A model generated the notes under the pieces. That model worked only from the letters and a program-made list of their open reading frames with translations, ran no database searches and was not told where the DNA came from. Positions 45,891 to 57,999 of a DNA stretch of 64,000 nt are shown piece after piece. The stretch's first letter is position 1, and each line of letters opens with the position of its first letter. The stretch is from Micrasema longulum (Eukaryota > Arthropoda > Insecta > Trichoptera > Brachycentridae), in NCBI GenBank assembly GCA_022494885.1, contig JAGVSM010001667.1:62001-126000 (forward strand), read 5' to 3'. Made by a program: the position numbers and the translations under genes.

Positions 45891-45961
45891 ATGGTGAATT
45901 GCAGTATGTTTGGTTGCAGCAGTAGGAGCGTCAAAGGTGTTAAAGGAGACAGTTTTCACAG
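45891..45961 (+). CDS. THAP zinc-finger protein, probable first exon
   Basis: ATG at 45891 opens a 24-residue start, MVNCSMFGCSSRSVKG and GDSFHR, ending at donor CACAG/GTAATTG. C-x4-C followed by an F-H-R turn is how the C2CH THAP DNA-binding domain begins, and in many insect THAP genes the first intron falls at this point, before the FP motif. THAP proteins bind DNA; some are transcription factors and some are transposon-derived. The next exon was not found; a hAT element lies 230 bases downstream, possibly within the first intron. A P-element-type relic is an alternative. Confidence 0.55.
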
Positions 45962-46193
45962 GTAATTGATTTCTAATATTTTCCCATGATTTGATAATGA
46001 CAGTTGATTATGGGCAATATGTCAGGGCCGCACTAGGCATCCATATAAAGTTTGAGTTTTAATATATAAGTATATTGTGAATAAAATGATTTTGTATTTT
46101 TAACATGTATTTTTAGTTACACAAAATAAATATAGGCAAATTATAGAAAAATAAAATTGGAAAAACCCTGCAATAATAAATACACAGGTACAT

Positions 46194-48201
46194 TAGGGTG
46201 ATGCTTAAAAGACCCAAAAATTTTTTTTGTTTCTTTTCTCTTGATTCACCCTCCCGTTTTGTTCTACCTAATAAGAGAAACTTAAATTAATTTTTTGAGA
46301 TTTTTTGAGAAAAATTTAAAGGTCGCTACCGAAGATTAAAAAATCTAAAATTTTCCCAAAAAGTGATTATTTAAAAAAAATTGTATTTATTATATTATTT
46401 TTTTTTTTTTACATAATAAAAGCTAAAATGAGGTTATAAGGTCCATATATGTTACTCAAAGCTAATTTTGTATCATATATGTGTTACAATTTACTTTCGG
46501 GATGTGAACAAACAAGAGGAAAATTAGACAAAAAACACAGATTTTTATAAAATTTCTTTAACTGTCACAATTTAAAAAAAACTTATTACAGAATTAATAT
46601 AAGCTTATATTAGTTGTTTAGAGTCCTTAAAAAAGATTTTGATGCACAATTAACACGTAAAAAACTCATTATGCAGACAGCAAAGTTGCTTTTTTGTAGT
46701 TCGGGAACTTTTGTCTGAAGGACTTCACAAGAAGCAAAATATACTGCTTCTGGTCTTCATCTAAGGTCAGTATTTTGTTGTACTCTTGGATTAAGGACAC
46801 CCCTCTCTCTGCTGTATCATTGACTACCTTAAATTTGGATACTATCTCCTTACTTTGAATATATTCCTTGTCTTTGATCCAGTCTTCAACTTTTTTCTTG
46901 AGGAAATCGGAGCTTAATCCGGTAATAGAAAAGAATCGTTTGGTGTTACTAGTGACAAAATCTTCTAGATTTTTATTACCAATGTTATCAATGTCTACAT
47001 TTATTCTTTTCAAGCAAAAATCAGCTCCTTCTTTCTTTAGAGCTTCCACCATTTTCTTCTTAGTTTCATTTCTCACTTTGTCGTCAAAAAATGATAAGGC
47101 GATAAGTTCCTCTGAGACATACCATAAATGGCCACATACTTTATTTATTGCTTTTCTAGCTATGACAGGGTTTACATCCTCATACTTCTTTAAATCTTTG
47201 AGGAGTTCTAAGTCGTTTCTTGGGGCTGAACAAGCGGATGGAGCTTGGAACCAATACTTTATATAGATTAAGACTGTAAAAATACAGATTTCTCGCAAAC
47301 CTTTTTCCTCTTGTTTTGTTAGTCTGAATTGTTCTCGAAACAAGAACATTTTCAGAGAGTAGATAGACTTTGCCATCCAACGTGCTCGGTGCAGACCTGC
47401 AGGATTTTTGAATGACACGCCATTTTTTAGTTCTCCTCCCAAAAATACAATGCTTAGTTGCAAGAGTTCCTTGTAATCATCTCTGGGCTGATATTCTGTC
47501 AATTGTTTCTTAGCAAAATTAATTATTTCATCTTTCACATCTTGGAGCTTTTCAATAGATTCTTCATCAGTTTCTTACGTCGCATACTCTTTTTCATTAA
47601 TTAATTGCCAGTTTTTCTGAAATCTTTTAAATAATGAATTATCTGGTCCAGACGAAGGCCCAGTTTCGTTTTGAACAACTGATTCCAGCATAATTTCCAT
47701 AATGTGATGCCTACATGCTAGCCAGAGCATTTCCTTATCCATTTTCTGCTCAAGTAGAATACAAGCCCCTTTTCGAGACCCGGTATTAGATGCGGTTGTG
47801 TCAAAACTCATACTCATTACTTTATTGAGTAAACCCCATGAAAGGAGGGATTCATAAACTGCTGATGCAATTTTTTCACCTTCAGCAGACTCAAGTTTCG
47901 GAATGCAGAGAAGCTGATCCACCCCTTTACCAGAAACTAAAACTGGAAGTCGGTCAACAACTTCATAGCCTGTGAAATGTGAAAGTGTTTAGTGGGATAG
48001 TAATTTTTTGTAATATAAAAAATTACCACAGAAAATTAAATTGAATTTTATCATTTTTTATTAAATTTAAAGCCTGGTAGCGACCCCTAAAACTTAATGA
48101 AATCCAACAAAATTTTAGTTAACCCCATTTTACATATGAGAGATCAAAATGGGAGGGTGAACCGTTGAATTTTTTAACTTTCATTTTTAAGCATCACCCT
48201 A
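46194..48201. mobile_element. hAT-type transposon, 2008 bp, perfect 8-bp target duplication
   Basis: Ends TAGGGTGATGCTTAAAA at the left and its reverse complement at the right. AGGTACAT occurs directly before (46186-46193) and after (48202-48209). Subterminal matches continue inside: TTCACCCTCCC near 46246 against its reversed copy near 48155, and GGTCGCTACC near 46321 against its reverse near 48075. An 8-bp duplication and a TAGGG start fit hAT. It carries one - strand transposase-like pseudogene, but the protein's N-terminal third is missing, so the element is internally deleted. Confidence 0.9.
46669..47988 (-). pseudogene. Transposase-like protein of the hAT-type element, one internal stop
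   Basis: The - strand frame runs GYEVVDRLPVLVSGKGVDQL ... LSWGLLNKVMSMSFDTTASN with TG, WLACRHHIMEIMLES, then TAA at 47577-47575, and continues in the same frame for 302 more residues with GLHRARWMAKSIYSLKMF and CGHLWYVSEELIALSFFDD, ending at 46669. I know this as a repeated arthropod and cnidarian family of uncharacterised proteins. FDTTASNTG and CRHH look like an RNase H-fold core, which is inference. Another in-frame stop at 47991-47989 lies just before a TTTCACAG acceptor-like site. About 200 N-terminal residues are missing. Confidence 0.75.
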
Positions 48202-48209
48202 AGGTACAT

Positions 48210-50165
48210 ATTTAAAAATATTTACAATGCAAATTAATATCCATTTGGAAATTCTCGACCTGAGTACGGCCCATTGTTTTGCTGCAAACTGTAGCTAACT
48301 TAATACTCAATAGTCATAAAATGGTTTTCCTACGTTTGGGTGACTCTACAGCTTGGCACATTATTACTCTTGAGTACTCCCCCGTGAAAAAACGAAAGAT
48401 GAATAGTATTTATTTGTACATTAAATTTCGTTAATTGAAATCCGTTCAAGTTTCCATAGCATAAGTTTTCTAATCAATTAAATTACAAACGGAAGCCTGA
48501 AATTTAAATTCATATTTAATTATTACTGCTGGGCTGCAGTTATCCTATCGATTTGTCCATGCGTTGAAATATAGTTATGAAAATGTAGAAAAGCTGTTAT
48601 TTTCCGTTTCTCAATTTCCACAATATTCAGTTTTCCGGTTAATAATACGATTGCCGAGATACGACACGATTTACACGGTATAAATGATATGTTTTATTCA
48701 CGGCTCAATGGTAGCCCAGATTTCTAATATTATGAATACATATAAAAAAAAATCTCTTAAATTCCTTTATATCGATAGCATACAAAAACTTTGGGTATGT
48801 CGATAATATTACAAAAATATGTAAATTATAAATATCGTTCAACCAATAAACATTTTGAGATTGCGATAGAATATATAAGCCAATACCGCCTATCCAAAAC
48901 GCAATAGCTAATTTTTTATATATTTTCAATCGGATTGTGAACTCGTAGCAAAGATTTGAATGGTTGAGGTATTACAAAGGACATTACAAAATGTATAAAA
49001 CAACCGTTGATGAGTAATTAGCGCCTTTCTCTCTTCTTCACACATAAACACTCTCATTTCTTTATTTTGTTTACAATTAGACATCGTGAAATGAGTGACA
49101 GCTATTCTATGTAGTCATATAATAAACCATGAAGAATTTTTATTAAGAAGTTACATTAAACTTATTGCATTTTCAATTTAGGTAGGTACTAGTTTTGATT
49201 CGAATATCTCAACGCAAAATTGGTGAAAATATTAAAAAGTGTGATTTTTAAAACGAATAAAAAATGTTGGTAAAGCCTTCCAACATCGAAAATGCCCTCA
49301 GAATACAAAAATATAAATACTTTAACCGTATTTTGAAAAAGTTTTTTTATTTTTTTAATTTAACTATGGGTAATGAAAGAATAAAAAAAAACGGTATCCG
49401 GTCCTTAGAACGAATATTCAATCCGCAATTATCTACACTTACATACATATTGGCAAACCAATGGCAACAAATTTGTTCTTACTTCCCTCACAATAAATAA
49501 TGTTTTATCCATTCAATATATTACATAGGTACTGCACAAACAGCTTAATTGTGGATTATCTTTATTGTAATAAACATTTCATAGCTAACATTCAAAAATG
49601 ATAAACCATACTAATTAGTAAATAAAATTATGTAAATCATAAAATAGGTTATTGTTATTTTTACAATGAAATAAGTGTAATTTTTATATGCATGGAGCAC
49701 GATCTAATAATAATTATTATCATCATATTATCGCTTCATGCATAGCATATAATGCAGAGTCTCTAAACATTTTTTGACCATGGCCGACATTGGGATTTAT
49801 TATTTTTCATACGACTTTTCCCCAACTTAAATTACTTCAATTTGTGCAAAAACTGAACCTGCATTAAATTGTGTACTTATACAAACTCAAATATTTATTT
49901 CAATGTCAAATATCTATTTAAACGTTATGTAGAAATTTAATTCATGTCTACCAATCCAAATAGCGTATTTTTTGTAGGGTAAATTTACTATGTTTGCGAG
50001 CACATGTTTCTCATAGGATCCACTAATATGGACGCATTTCGTATAATTTTTATTTTTTGAAATATTTCACTTCCGATTGGACCTTAGTTGATGATTTGAA
50101 GTAAATATTTTTTAAATACCATACTATGACACTTTTTTAACTGACTGTTTTTTATAGAGACAAAA
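48210..50165. other. AT-rich, no gene recognised
   Basis: Frames at 48705-48929 (-) and 49264-49500 (+) have no recognisable domains. The + frame starts MLVKPSNIENALRIQKYKYF and could be a small unknown gene, but lacks support. Confidence 0.35.
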
Positions 50166-50169
50166 TATC

Positions 50170-50880
50170 TCCATAACAAAAACCCAAATTATAATTGTTG
50201 GTAGTAAAAAAGTGTATTCAAAAGTGGATTTTCCCTCACTTCTTCTTTTCAAAATAAATGGCACAGAAATTCCATTCATGACTTCAGTAAAAAACTAAGG
50301 TATTATAATACATGAGCATTGAGGGTGGCACGATCAGGTTAACGACGTTAGTCGTAAACTTAATGGCAGTTTACAGTCACTTAAAAGATTTCGGAATTTC
50401 TTGCCAATTAATGTTGAGCAAAACATTAGTCCAGAGCTTACTTCTTCCACTTCTTGATTATGCAGATGTATGTTATCCAGATGCTAATTCTGAATACTTG
50501 ATAATTTGGAACGATTGAAGAATGTTTGTGTACGTTATATCTTTAATCTTCGTAAATTCGACCTCATAACAGAATATCGCACGCAACTACAATGGCTCGG
50601 TACTCGGTATCAGTCATAAAAGAAACATTCACATTCTATCACTTCTTCACCATATTTAAATAATCACACTTTGCCTGTTTATCTGAGAGAGCTCATCCAA
50701 CCTCTATCACAGCATGGGCTATCTCTACGTTCTAGTAACAAGAGAACCCTTTCAATACCCACTAACCGCTCTATTTTTTTTACTCCTCTTTTACAGTAAG
50801 CTGCTCGATTGTAAAATAATCTACCCACTAATGTCAGAGACGCCCTTTCTTTTTTTTACATTCAAATCACGTATGAAATG
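50170..50880 (+). pseudogene. Non-LTR reverse transcriptase C-terminal half, degraded
   Basis: Fragments in shifting frames read TQIIIVGSKKVYSKVDFPSL, RKLNGSLQSLKRFRNFLP, LLLPLLDYADVCYPDANSEY, RLKNVCVRYIFNLRKFDL, and finally AARLWNNLPTNVRDALSF. This is the jockey/CR1-like region after the catalytic site, through to the C-terminus. Several frameshifts and stops are present. A SINE A fragment follows directly. Confidence 0.7.
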
Positions 50881-50887
50881 AACAATT

Positions 50888-51041
50888 TTACGCTTTAGGT
50901 GCCAGTTAAGGTACAATTAAATATTAGTGAAGAATCAGCATCAATTGAAAACCAGTACTACGCGTCAACCATTTCAATAATCAAACCCGGGACCTTCCAG
51001 CATGGTAGGCGAACGTGCCAACCACTATTACATGGTGCACT
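50888..51041 (-). mobile_element. SINE-like family A, right-half copy
   Basis: TTTTACGCTTTAGGTGCCAG at the left and, reversed, a tRNA-like head with GTTGGCACGTTCGCCTACCA and CCCGGGTTTGATT at the right. Same order and spacing as 25230-25379. Confidence 0.6.
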
Positions 51042-51875
51042 TATCTCTACTCAATTTCCTTTTTTGAGGTTTTACCTGATAGTAGAAAGCCATCAAGTCA
51101 AGGACACTCGCCTAGGGTTCTGGTAATGTTTCCCACACCTAACTTAATTCTTCATCCGCCGATATCCAATGACCGCAAAATATTGCTGTGTAAACCACCT
51201 ACTATTATATCAATAGTTTATGACGGCATTGCCAAAAATAACCAAATAAATTATACTGAATCGCTCCGTTATTGCAGGACTCTATAGCGGAACGCTTTTC
51301 ATTGAATATCTTGTTGTATTTTAATTAACCACTTCAATGAACTGATAAATTGATAAATAAAATTAAATACGGTCACGCGTAGATTGCGAAAATTAACTTG
51401 AATTATTTAATCTAAAAACGCTTGTAGGGAGGACCCGATCAAAATTCAATAAAAAATACTTTTCAGACCATATTCTTCTAATGGAATAGCGCGACAATTA
51501 TTCAATTTCTTACTTTTATCCGTAGCTAATAGCTCATAGGTTACTTCATTGGCAGCATCTTGATAATTTTATTTGCCAAGGAAATCGGTTTTATGCTTCA
51601 TGACAGTCTTGAGCTCAAGAAAATCATAGTGAAAGACAAGGCTTATATAAGTTGAAATAAAATGGTTTTAACTTTGACAAACAATTGAGAATAATTATTG
51701 TGGGGAGGGCTCTGAATTATGGTATTAAAAGTACATACATATTCGATGTAGTAGGTAACGAATTATTTTAAACCACTGGTCCAAATATACTTATATATTG
51801 TGTTCTTATGAAATTTATATGCTTCATTTCAGATTACAGGAAAATAGGTTATATTAAGTAACATGTCATGTATTT
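51042..51875. other. No gene recognised
   Basis: Overlapping + frames at 50899-51287 read across the SINE and are not convincing. Nothing else seen. Confidence 0.4.
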
Positions 51876-51879
51876 TTAA

Positions 51880-52065
51880 GCGCAAGATTGAGAGTTGCCG
51901 AGGGGCTGGATAAAGACAAATGTCCTGGCTGCGTAATATTCGAGATGGACTGGCTTCAGGACGGTGCAGTAGATATTCAGGGAAGCACAAGACAGAGGGA
52001 TCTTCGCCAGAGTTATTGCCAACGTTGGGGATACCTGACAAGGAACTTAGAGAAGATGAACTCGT
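51880..52065 (+). pseudogene. RTE-like ORF2 C-terminus with frameshift
   Basis: One frame reads RQMSWLRNIRD and the next continues WTGFRTVQ, a stop, IFREAQDRGIFARVIANVGD. The order SWL-NIR-WTG ... A-DR ... R-IANV is that of the C-terminal tail of RTE-like non-LTR proteins of insects. A one-base change and two stops disable it. Confidence 0.6.
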
Positions 52066-52555
52066 AATATGTATGATATTAAGTTAAACCCTCTTAAAAT
52101 AGTGCAAATATTAACTATTAAAGTATTTTTTAAGAAACCCTCAACATTTTTTAAACATGTATTTAAACAAAAGTGAATATAATAAAATTATTTGATCAAT
52201 TAAACACACCTCAATTTAATATTTAATGGATTTGGAGTAAGGCCATTTTTGTAATTTACCACCGGATTTAGAATAATTTGTGAAGGTTAAATGAATTTTA
52301 ATGGCAAATTTAATTATTATCCTTAGAAATTTCTAACCTCATTTCACTTAATTATTTAAAAAAGAGGTACCCGAAGCACTCAAAAGATAAAAGTATTTTC
52401 AGTATTTTAAAGTTACCCTAGCTAATTGTATTTTTAGTGAATTTATGAAGTAGAAAAAAACCCAGTTTAACAAATATTTTAAATAACGTTAGTGACCTGT
52501 AATTGAAAACGTTTTGAAAAAATCATACAAATACACACATTTTTGTAGAGAAAAT
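52066..52555. other. AT-rich, no gene
   Basis: No frame or repeat recognised. Confidence 0.45.
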
Positions 52556-52559
52556 TTGA

Positions 52560-52778
52560 TTTTACTATATGAACAATTAAAAAAAAACTCTTTTACGTTC
52601 AATTTCATCTACAAAGTAAAATAATGTTAAATGTAATGAATGAATCTGTATGAAAAATAGAATATGCATACAAATTTCTTTTCTAAACATGTTTAATTAC
52701 AGGTTACCGACAACGTTAAAACTTTCATACAAATATTCAGATAACTCTGTTTACTTCCTATTGTAATCGGGGCCAAGG
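52560..52778. mobile_element. MITE family 13, copy 2 (reversed)
   Basis: CTACAAAGTAAAATAATGTT, GAAAAATAGAATATGCATAC and the end TATTGTAATCGGGGCCA correspond in reverse to 44814-45037. Confidence 0.5.
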
Positions 52779-52784
52779 GACTGT

Positions 52785-52930
52785 GAAATGAACGTAAATA
52801 TGCAGAAAACAGCCAGTCCACAATTTTGAAAACATGAGATATTGGTGTTATCGGGTGCAGTAAAGTCAATTCTAGGTTCTGCTAAAAACAGTTAGACTGT
52901 TTTAATACAAAAAACTTTAATAATCACCTT
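52785..52930 (-). repeat. Arm of the TTGAACGTAGTTATGC element
   Basis: GAACGTAAATATGCAGAAAA, CAGCCAGTCCACAATTTTGA and GATATTGGTGTTATCGGGTG match the reverse of 37490-37585. Confidence 0.6.
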
Positions 52931-52944
52931 CTGAAAATTTAAAC

Positions 52945-53530
52945 TTCTTTAAACCAACTGGTCCAAGAAGAAGTTTAAAAATTGAAAATTTGTTTTCAGG
53001 CGTTGCCTAGTATGTGATATAATTCAGTCAGATGAATCTCTTCACAACAAGTAAGGTTTCAGCTCTTTAACTTCACTAAAATCAACAAATGGAAGAATTG
53101 AAGAAATATGGATGTTCAAACATAGGCAAAATGGTGAATGTTACACAGTGTGTAATGTGGCCACAGTAGTGGCCAGGTATTATTATTCACATTGTATAGA
53201 GCTTAGAAAATAATCATATTGTCGCGTCGTGTCGGCGGAAATATAAAATGGTGTGAGGGATAAAGTTAAAATTGTATAGGGGGAAAAAAAAATTGAAAAC
53301 GTAATTTTAGTATTTGTGAATACACCTAAATACCAATTTATGATGTACAATATTTAAAAGTGAGTACCAATATCTCAACAGAGATGAAAGAAATAACTTT
53401 TTGATTCTCAAACTCAAATGAGATGAAGGAATTATTGGAAAACGCAATAATCTATCAATTTACAGGGCTTATGACCTGTCATTGGCTGGTTTAAGTGATC
53501 ATTTTATTACCGACCGTGTAACGATTATCA
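52945..53530 (-). mobile_element. FB1 fold-back element, reversed, degraded
   Basis: GGCGTTGCCTAGTATGTGAT, TCAACAAATGGAAGAATTGA and TGAATGTTACACAGTGTGTA match FB1. A second arm fragment in opposite sense, TTACAGGGCTTATGACCTGT, is at 53460-53490, so the element may be a collapsed fold-back. Confidence 0.65.
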
Positions 53531-53784
53531 GAGGCTTTTGTTTAAACATAATTTTGAAATAAAAGTAGTACAGTAGAACTCCGTTCATCCGAACTCTGGG
53601 TGCCGGCACGTTTCTTCATCCAAGCATTTAACTTTGCAGAACATGTTTTAGTGAATTTTTTTGTGAATACGCCGGGCACCCATTAATGCAGACAATCAAA
53701 TAATAAATTGGGCCATCATTTTTTTTTATTTTTTATTATTATACTCTCTCACTTTCACTCTCACACACATACATATACACCCTC

Positions 53785-53885
53785 CAACCCTCTCTTATTT
53801 ATTTATTTATTTATTAACGGACATTGTCCATGTATACAATTTATAAGGTTTAAATATTACAATAAAAGAGTAGTTTAAAACATCT
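53785..53885 (-). repeat. Retrotransposon 3' tail with (AAAT)n
   Basis: TTTATT units at 53795-53813 precede AACGGACATTGTCCATGTAT, the shape of a reversed non-LTR tail. Family unknown. Confidence 0.35.
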
Positions 53886-54119
53886 CTTCTCTCTTTCTCT
53901 CACACACACACCCTGTTTTGACATACCTAGAACTAATTTAAGCTATAATTGGAATACAACAAAAATGACATTTCATACCTAAAAATTATTCTCTCTGACT
54001 GTTGTTTTGATATGTTTTGTTGTATTGTATTCTGTTGCATTTATAAAATACATAAATAAAAATAAAATAATAGCCTTATCTTATCTCACTCAAATAATGC
54101 AGAACTATCTTTATTTATT

Positions 54120-55985
54120 GACACGAAGGCTTTAACAGGTCTAGATTAATACAACCACATTCTCAATGAAAACGGAAGGTACCTTGATCTAATACTATGC
54201 AATAGAGATCTAAAGATATTGCGTCCAGATTTTTCGTTGGTAACGCAGGATAGCAAATCATCACACAATTAGTGTTCAACTAGAAAAAACAGCGACTCAT
54301 CGGTTCATCGATCGTTTGCATTCAGTGTTTCTATATCATAAAATGGATTACTGTGCTATACTACTAAATCTTTTACAAATTGATTGGCCTACTCAATTAT
54401 GCTCTACGTTAAACGCGGATTATGCTTTACCTTGTTTTTATCACACACTTTACGAAGGAATTAAAGACTTGGTTCCAACAACAATAAGTAAAAACAAAAA
54501 TTACCTCATTTGGTACACCCCTTCCCTTATTAACGTAATAAAAAAGAGTAAGATTCACAAAAAATGGAAACAAACAAACTGTAATATGGATTATCGAGAG
54601 TTAAAACTTCTTAGGTCTAGACAAAAGAGAATTCAAGGAATTTGCTTTCGAAACTTTATATTATAAACAGAGAACGACATAAATAAAGAAACTAAATGAT
54701 TTTGGGGATACATTAAAAATATTTTTAAAAAACGCAATCCCAAAAGTGATGACTTGTGCTGGTGCTGGTGAAATGATTGAAAACGGTTATGACGAATGTG
54801 AATCATTCTCTAAATACTTTAATTCAATTTTGACCGAGAAACAAGAGTACATAGTTCATTTGATTTAGATTATACCCAACGCAATGTAATTGCAGATGAT
54901 AATCTGAATAGCATTTGCATTAACAAAGACACTGTTTTGAAATACATTTGAATGCTAGATGCAAATAAAGGCGCTGGTAGCGACCAGATACCTCCAGTGT
55001 TCATAGGTAATTGCGCTAATGAATTTTCTCTTCCACTTACTCTTATTTTTACATAATCACTATCCGAAGGATTATTTCCATCACGGGGAAGAAAGAAAAT
55101 ATTGTGCTCATTTATAAAAGAGGAGAAAAAATTCCATCGAGAATTATCGCACTATTTCCATACTTCCAGTATTCAGAGAAATGTTTGGAAAATTGTTATG
55201 ATCAAGTCTATACTCATTTGTCATGAAATTTTCCCGAACAGCAGCACGGTTTTATTAGAAAACGGTCAGTAATTAAAAATCTAGATGAATTTTTATTTTT
55301 TTTTTTTCATTATATTTTTTCTTTGCATTTTACAATAAGTATACATCAGTTACAAATACAAAAAAAAATGTATTACATAAACACAACAAAAAAAAACTCA
55401 AAGGCATTACGTGTGTGTGTGTATACATTTTATTTTAAATTGAAATAAAGGCTATTGGAAAAACACGATAGATATCAAAAAGTTAAAAAATGAGTGTTCG
55501 TATTAAAGCACAAATTTTTTGTCGCTAAAAATGAGAAAATAATAATAAAAGTATATTCTATTCATTAAAAAAATGAGTTTTTTAAATCTGCATTTTTCAT
55601 CCATAATTTTAATTCACTCAATTTATTTTCTCTCGAGAAAAAATAATCAATTTGAATTGAAAAAAAAATTAAGTAGATGCTATCTACACTGACTATGCGA
55701 AAGCATTTGATAGAGAAAATTATCTTAACCTTCTTTTAAAGACAAAACATCTTGGAATTTACGGAGTTCTTTTGCGATGGTTTTCCTCTTATCTGACAAA
55801 TCACTGCCAATCTGTTGTAATCAGTGACTTCTGTCGAACTTTGCTTCTATAGCATCAGGAGTTCACACCTCGGGCCACTCCTTTTCAATGTATATATTTA
55901 TGATATCGGTCAATGATTCGAGTTCGCATAGTTCAGTATTTTTGCCGATGGTATAATAGTATACTTACCTATTAATAATGATCAA
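54120..55985 (+). pseudogene. Jockey-like non-LTR ORF2 remnant (endonuclease end to RT core)
   Basis: In shifting frames: ILNENGRYLDLILCNRDLKI (endonuclease C-terminus), DWPTQLCSTLNADYALPCF and IWYTPSLINVIKKSKIHKKW (linker; continuous frame 54316-54666), KYIxMLDANKGAGSDQIPP (start of RT), and from 55675 TDYAKAFDRENYLNLLLKTK and LGIYGVLLRWFSSYLTNHCQ. The region expected to hold the catalytic YADD reads FADG-like and is followed by breaks. About 380 bases of AT-rich sequence interrupt the RT at 55290-55670. Many stops; inactive. Confidence 0.72.
55290..55670. other. AT-rich insertion within the jockey-like pseudogene
   Basis: RT reading stops near 55285 and resumes near 55675. The sequence between begins with a T run and contains GTGTGTGTGTGT near 55412; it may be a poly(T)-headed (reversed) retro-insertion. 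Origin not identified. Confidence 0.4.
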
Positions 55986-55989
55986 GAAA

Positions 55990-57300
55990 GTAAATATTCA
56001 AAAAGACCTTAATAGATTAAGCACCTCAATAGGTTAATACAATTATTAAAAACAGATTTTCTATTAACGTTAAAAAGTGTCAGCAAATTTCGTTATAATT
56101 CTAGATATAATTTTTATTAAAGTCGTATGAATATAATATTAAAAATTGTTTGCTTGGAAAATAAGATTTTTTTAAATAATGTTACGATTTCAAGTAGGAC
56201 TGAGTCCACTGATTTTTATAAAATTTAAAATATCGCAACTCGGCGTATCATATTGAATATAAGCTTTCTCTTAAAAATTGTTAATAACCTAATTGAAAGC
56301 CCACAAATTTTTGGAAATTTCATATCGAGTCCCTGTCCGTAGAAATCGGCATTCTGTACTTTTTGACATTCCGCGCCCACTGAATATTAATTTAAATGAA
56401 AAATAGCACCCTTCGAATAATACAGACAACCTATAATGTCAGTCCTAGTGATATTGACATATTATGCTGTAAAATACTATAGTTTTATCAGGTCTGTTAG
56501 AGACATTTAAATTTTATCTTCTGCTTTGCTTTTACAAATACGTATTACCTGACCCGTATTCAATGAATTGTTGATTGAGGAATTTTAGTTATAAATATAA
56601 ATGTTATTGGAAACAGAGAGAGAGGAGAGAGGACGGCACTATACCATGTCTTCTCCTTTTTGTATGTGCACTTTTTTTCATTTTAATATTTATTTTGCAA
56701 TATCGTTTTTTTTTCTCTCCATAAAAAAATAATAAATTTTCTCTTCATAAAAAATGTGTATAATAATATGATATGAATAATGAAAACAACAAAATTTGTA
56801 ATTGGTCTTACTTCTTTAAATTGTATATTTATAACTTGTGTTTATTAAAATACGGTAGGTATGATTTCCATAGTAAATAAATAAATAATTGGAGTTTTAC
56901 TTGGTAATTCGGTTCAATAATTTTATTTTATTTATTTCCTTAAGTTAGTTAATATTACATTGTATATTAACTAATATATTTACAATTATAACAAATACTT
57001 ATTAAATATTTCTTACATAACTACATTATTACAATAAACATAACATTTTTTTTTAAATCCGTAAGTTTTCTTTCATTCTTCATACTTTCAGGCATCTCAT
57101 CATATAGTTTTAACCCTTTTTACATTAAGCTATTTTGTGATTTTGTTTTTTTCTTAAGTGGTAGTCTTATCCTATTTCTATTTCTTGTCTTATATTTATG
57201 TACATTTCTACAATAATGAAAGAAAGGAATTCAATTAATCATCACAAATGATTATTATTTTGCTTTAATGATCGATAATATTCTAGACATAATACATATT
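55990..57300. other. AT-rich, no gene recognised
   Basis: No coding frame or clear repeat. T-rich runs and AATAAATAAATAA near 56873 could be a further retro tail. Confidence 0.4.
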
Positions 57301-57308
57301 ATACCATA

Positions 57309-57990
57309 GGCAAAAATTTGCCAGTTAATGCCGCCCGTCAATTAATAAATGCGTTTGTAGTGTCTAGAGTCGATTATTGTAATGGTATCTACGCAGGTCT
57401 ACCAATGAATAAAATGACTCGCCTACAGTCTGTATTGAATGCCGCAGCGAGACTTATTTTTGGAATCTCTAAGTTTAGTCATATTACTCCACTATTTCGG
57501 GAATTACACCGGCTACGTTTTCCACAGAGGGTGGAATACAAACTCTGTTGGCTTATGTATAGGTCACTGTACAACTCTGCTCCAGAATATCTAAGGGAAC
57601 TCTACATTCCAGATGAACTAGTTGACAGACGTCTTACGCTTAGATCAGCTGCATCTACGTCGAAAGGAAAAGTTATTATACCTCTACGCAAACAGCGCAC
57701 TAAATTCGGCGAACGCGCATTTACGGTCGCAGGCCCGACGGCATGGAATGCTCTCCCAGCAGAGGTCCGAAACTGTGAAAGTGAAGTGATGTTTCGGAAG
57801 AAACTTAAAACCCACTTGTTCTCTAAATCATTTGAATAAATTATTTACATGTGGTGACAAAGTACATTATTTTTTTTAAATAAAAACTTAAAATTTAATT
57901 TATATCTTTGTATAATCACTTTGTAAAGCGCCCTTGAGGTATTATATTACAAAAATGACGCTATATAAGTTATCCATAATAATAATAATA
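57309..57990 (+). mobile_element. CR1/L2-like non-LTR element, 5'-truncated, frame intact
   Basis: The frame to 57839 encodes about 175 residues without a break: NAARQLINAFVVSRVDYCNG, LQSVLNAAARLIFGISKFS, HITPLFRELHRLRFPQRVEY, FGERAFTVAGPTAWNALPAE and a C-terminus KKLKTHLFSKSFE. This order is the C-terminal domain of CR1/L2-type ORF2 proteins. The 3' tail has TTGTAAAGCGCCCTTGAGGT and GACGCTATATAAGTTATCC and ends in an AATAAT repeat, the conserved stem and microsatellite end of that clade. The RT catalytic domain is missing. It is the youngest-looking retrotransposon here. Confidence 0.85.
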
Positions 57991-57999
57991 CTGTTATGA

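Noticed and set aside
46868..47266. A 132-codon + strand frame
   Set aside because: Antisense shadow of the transposase-like pseudogene.
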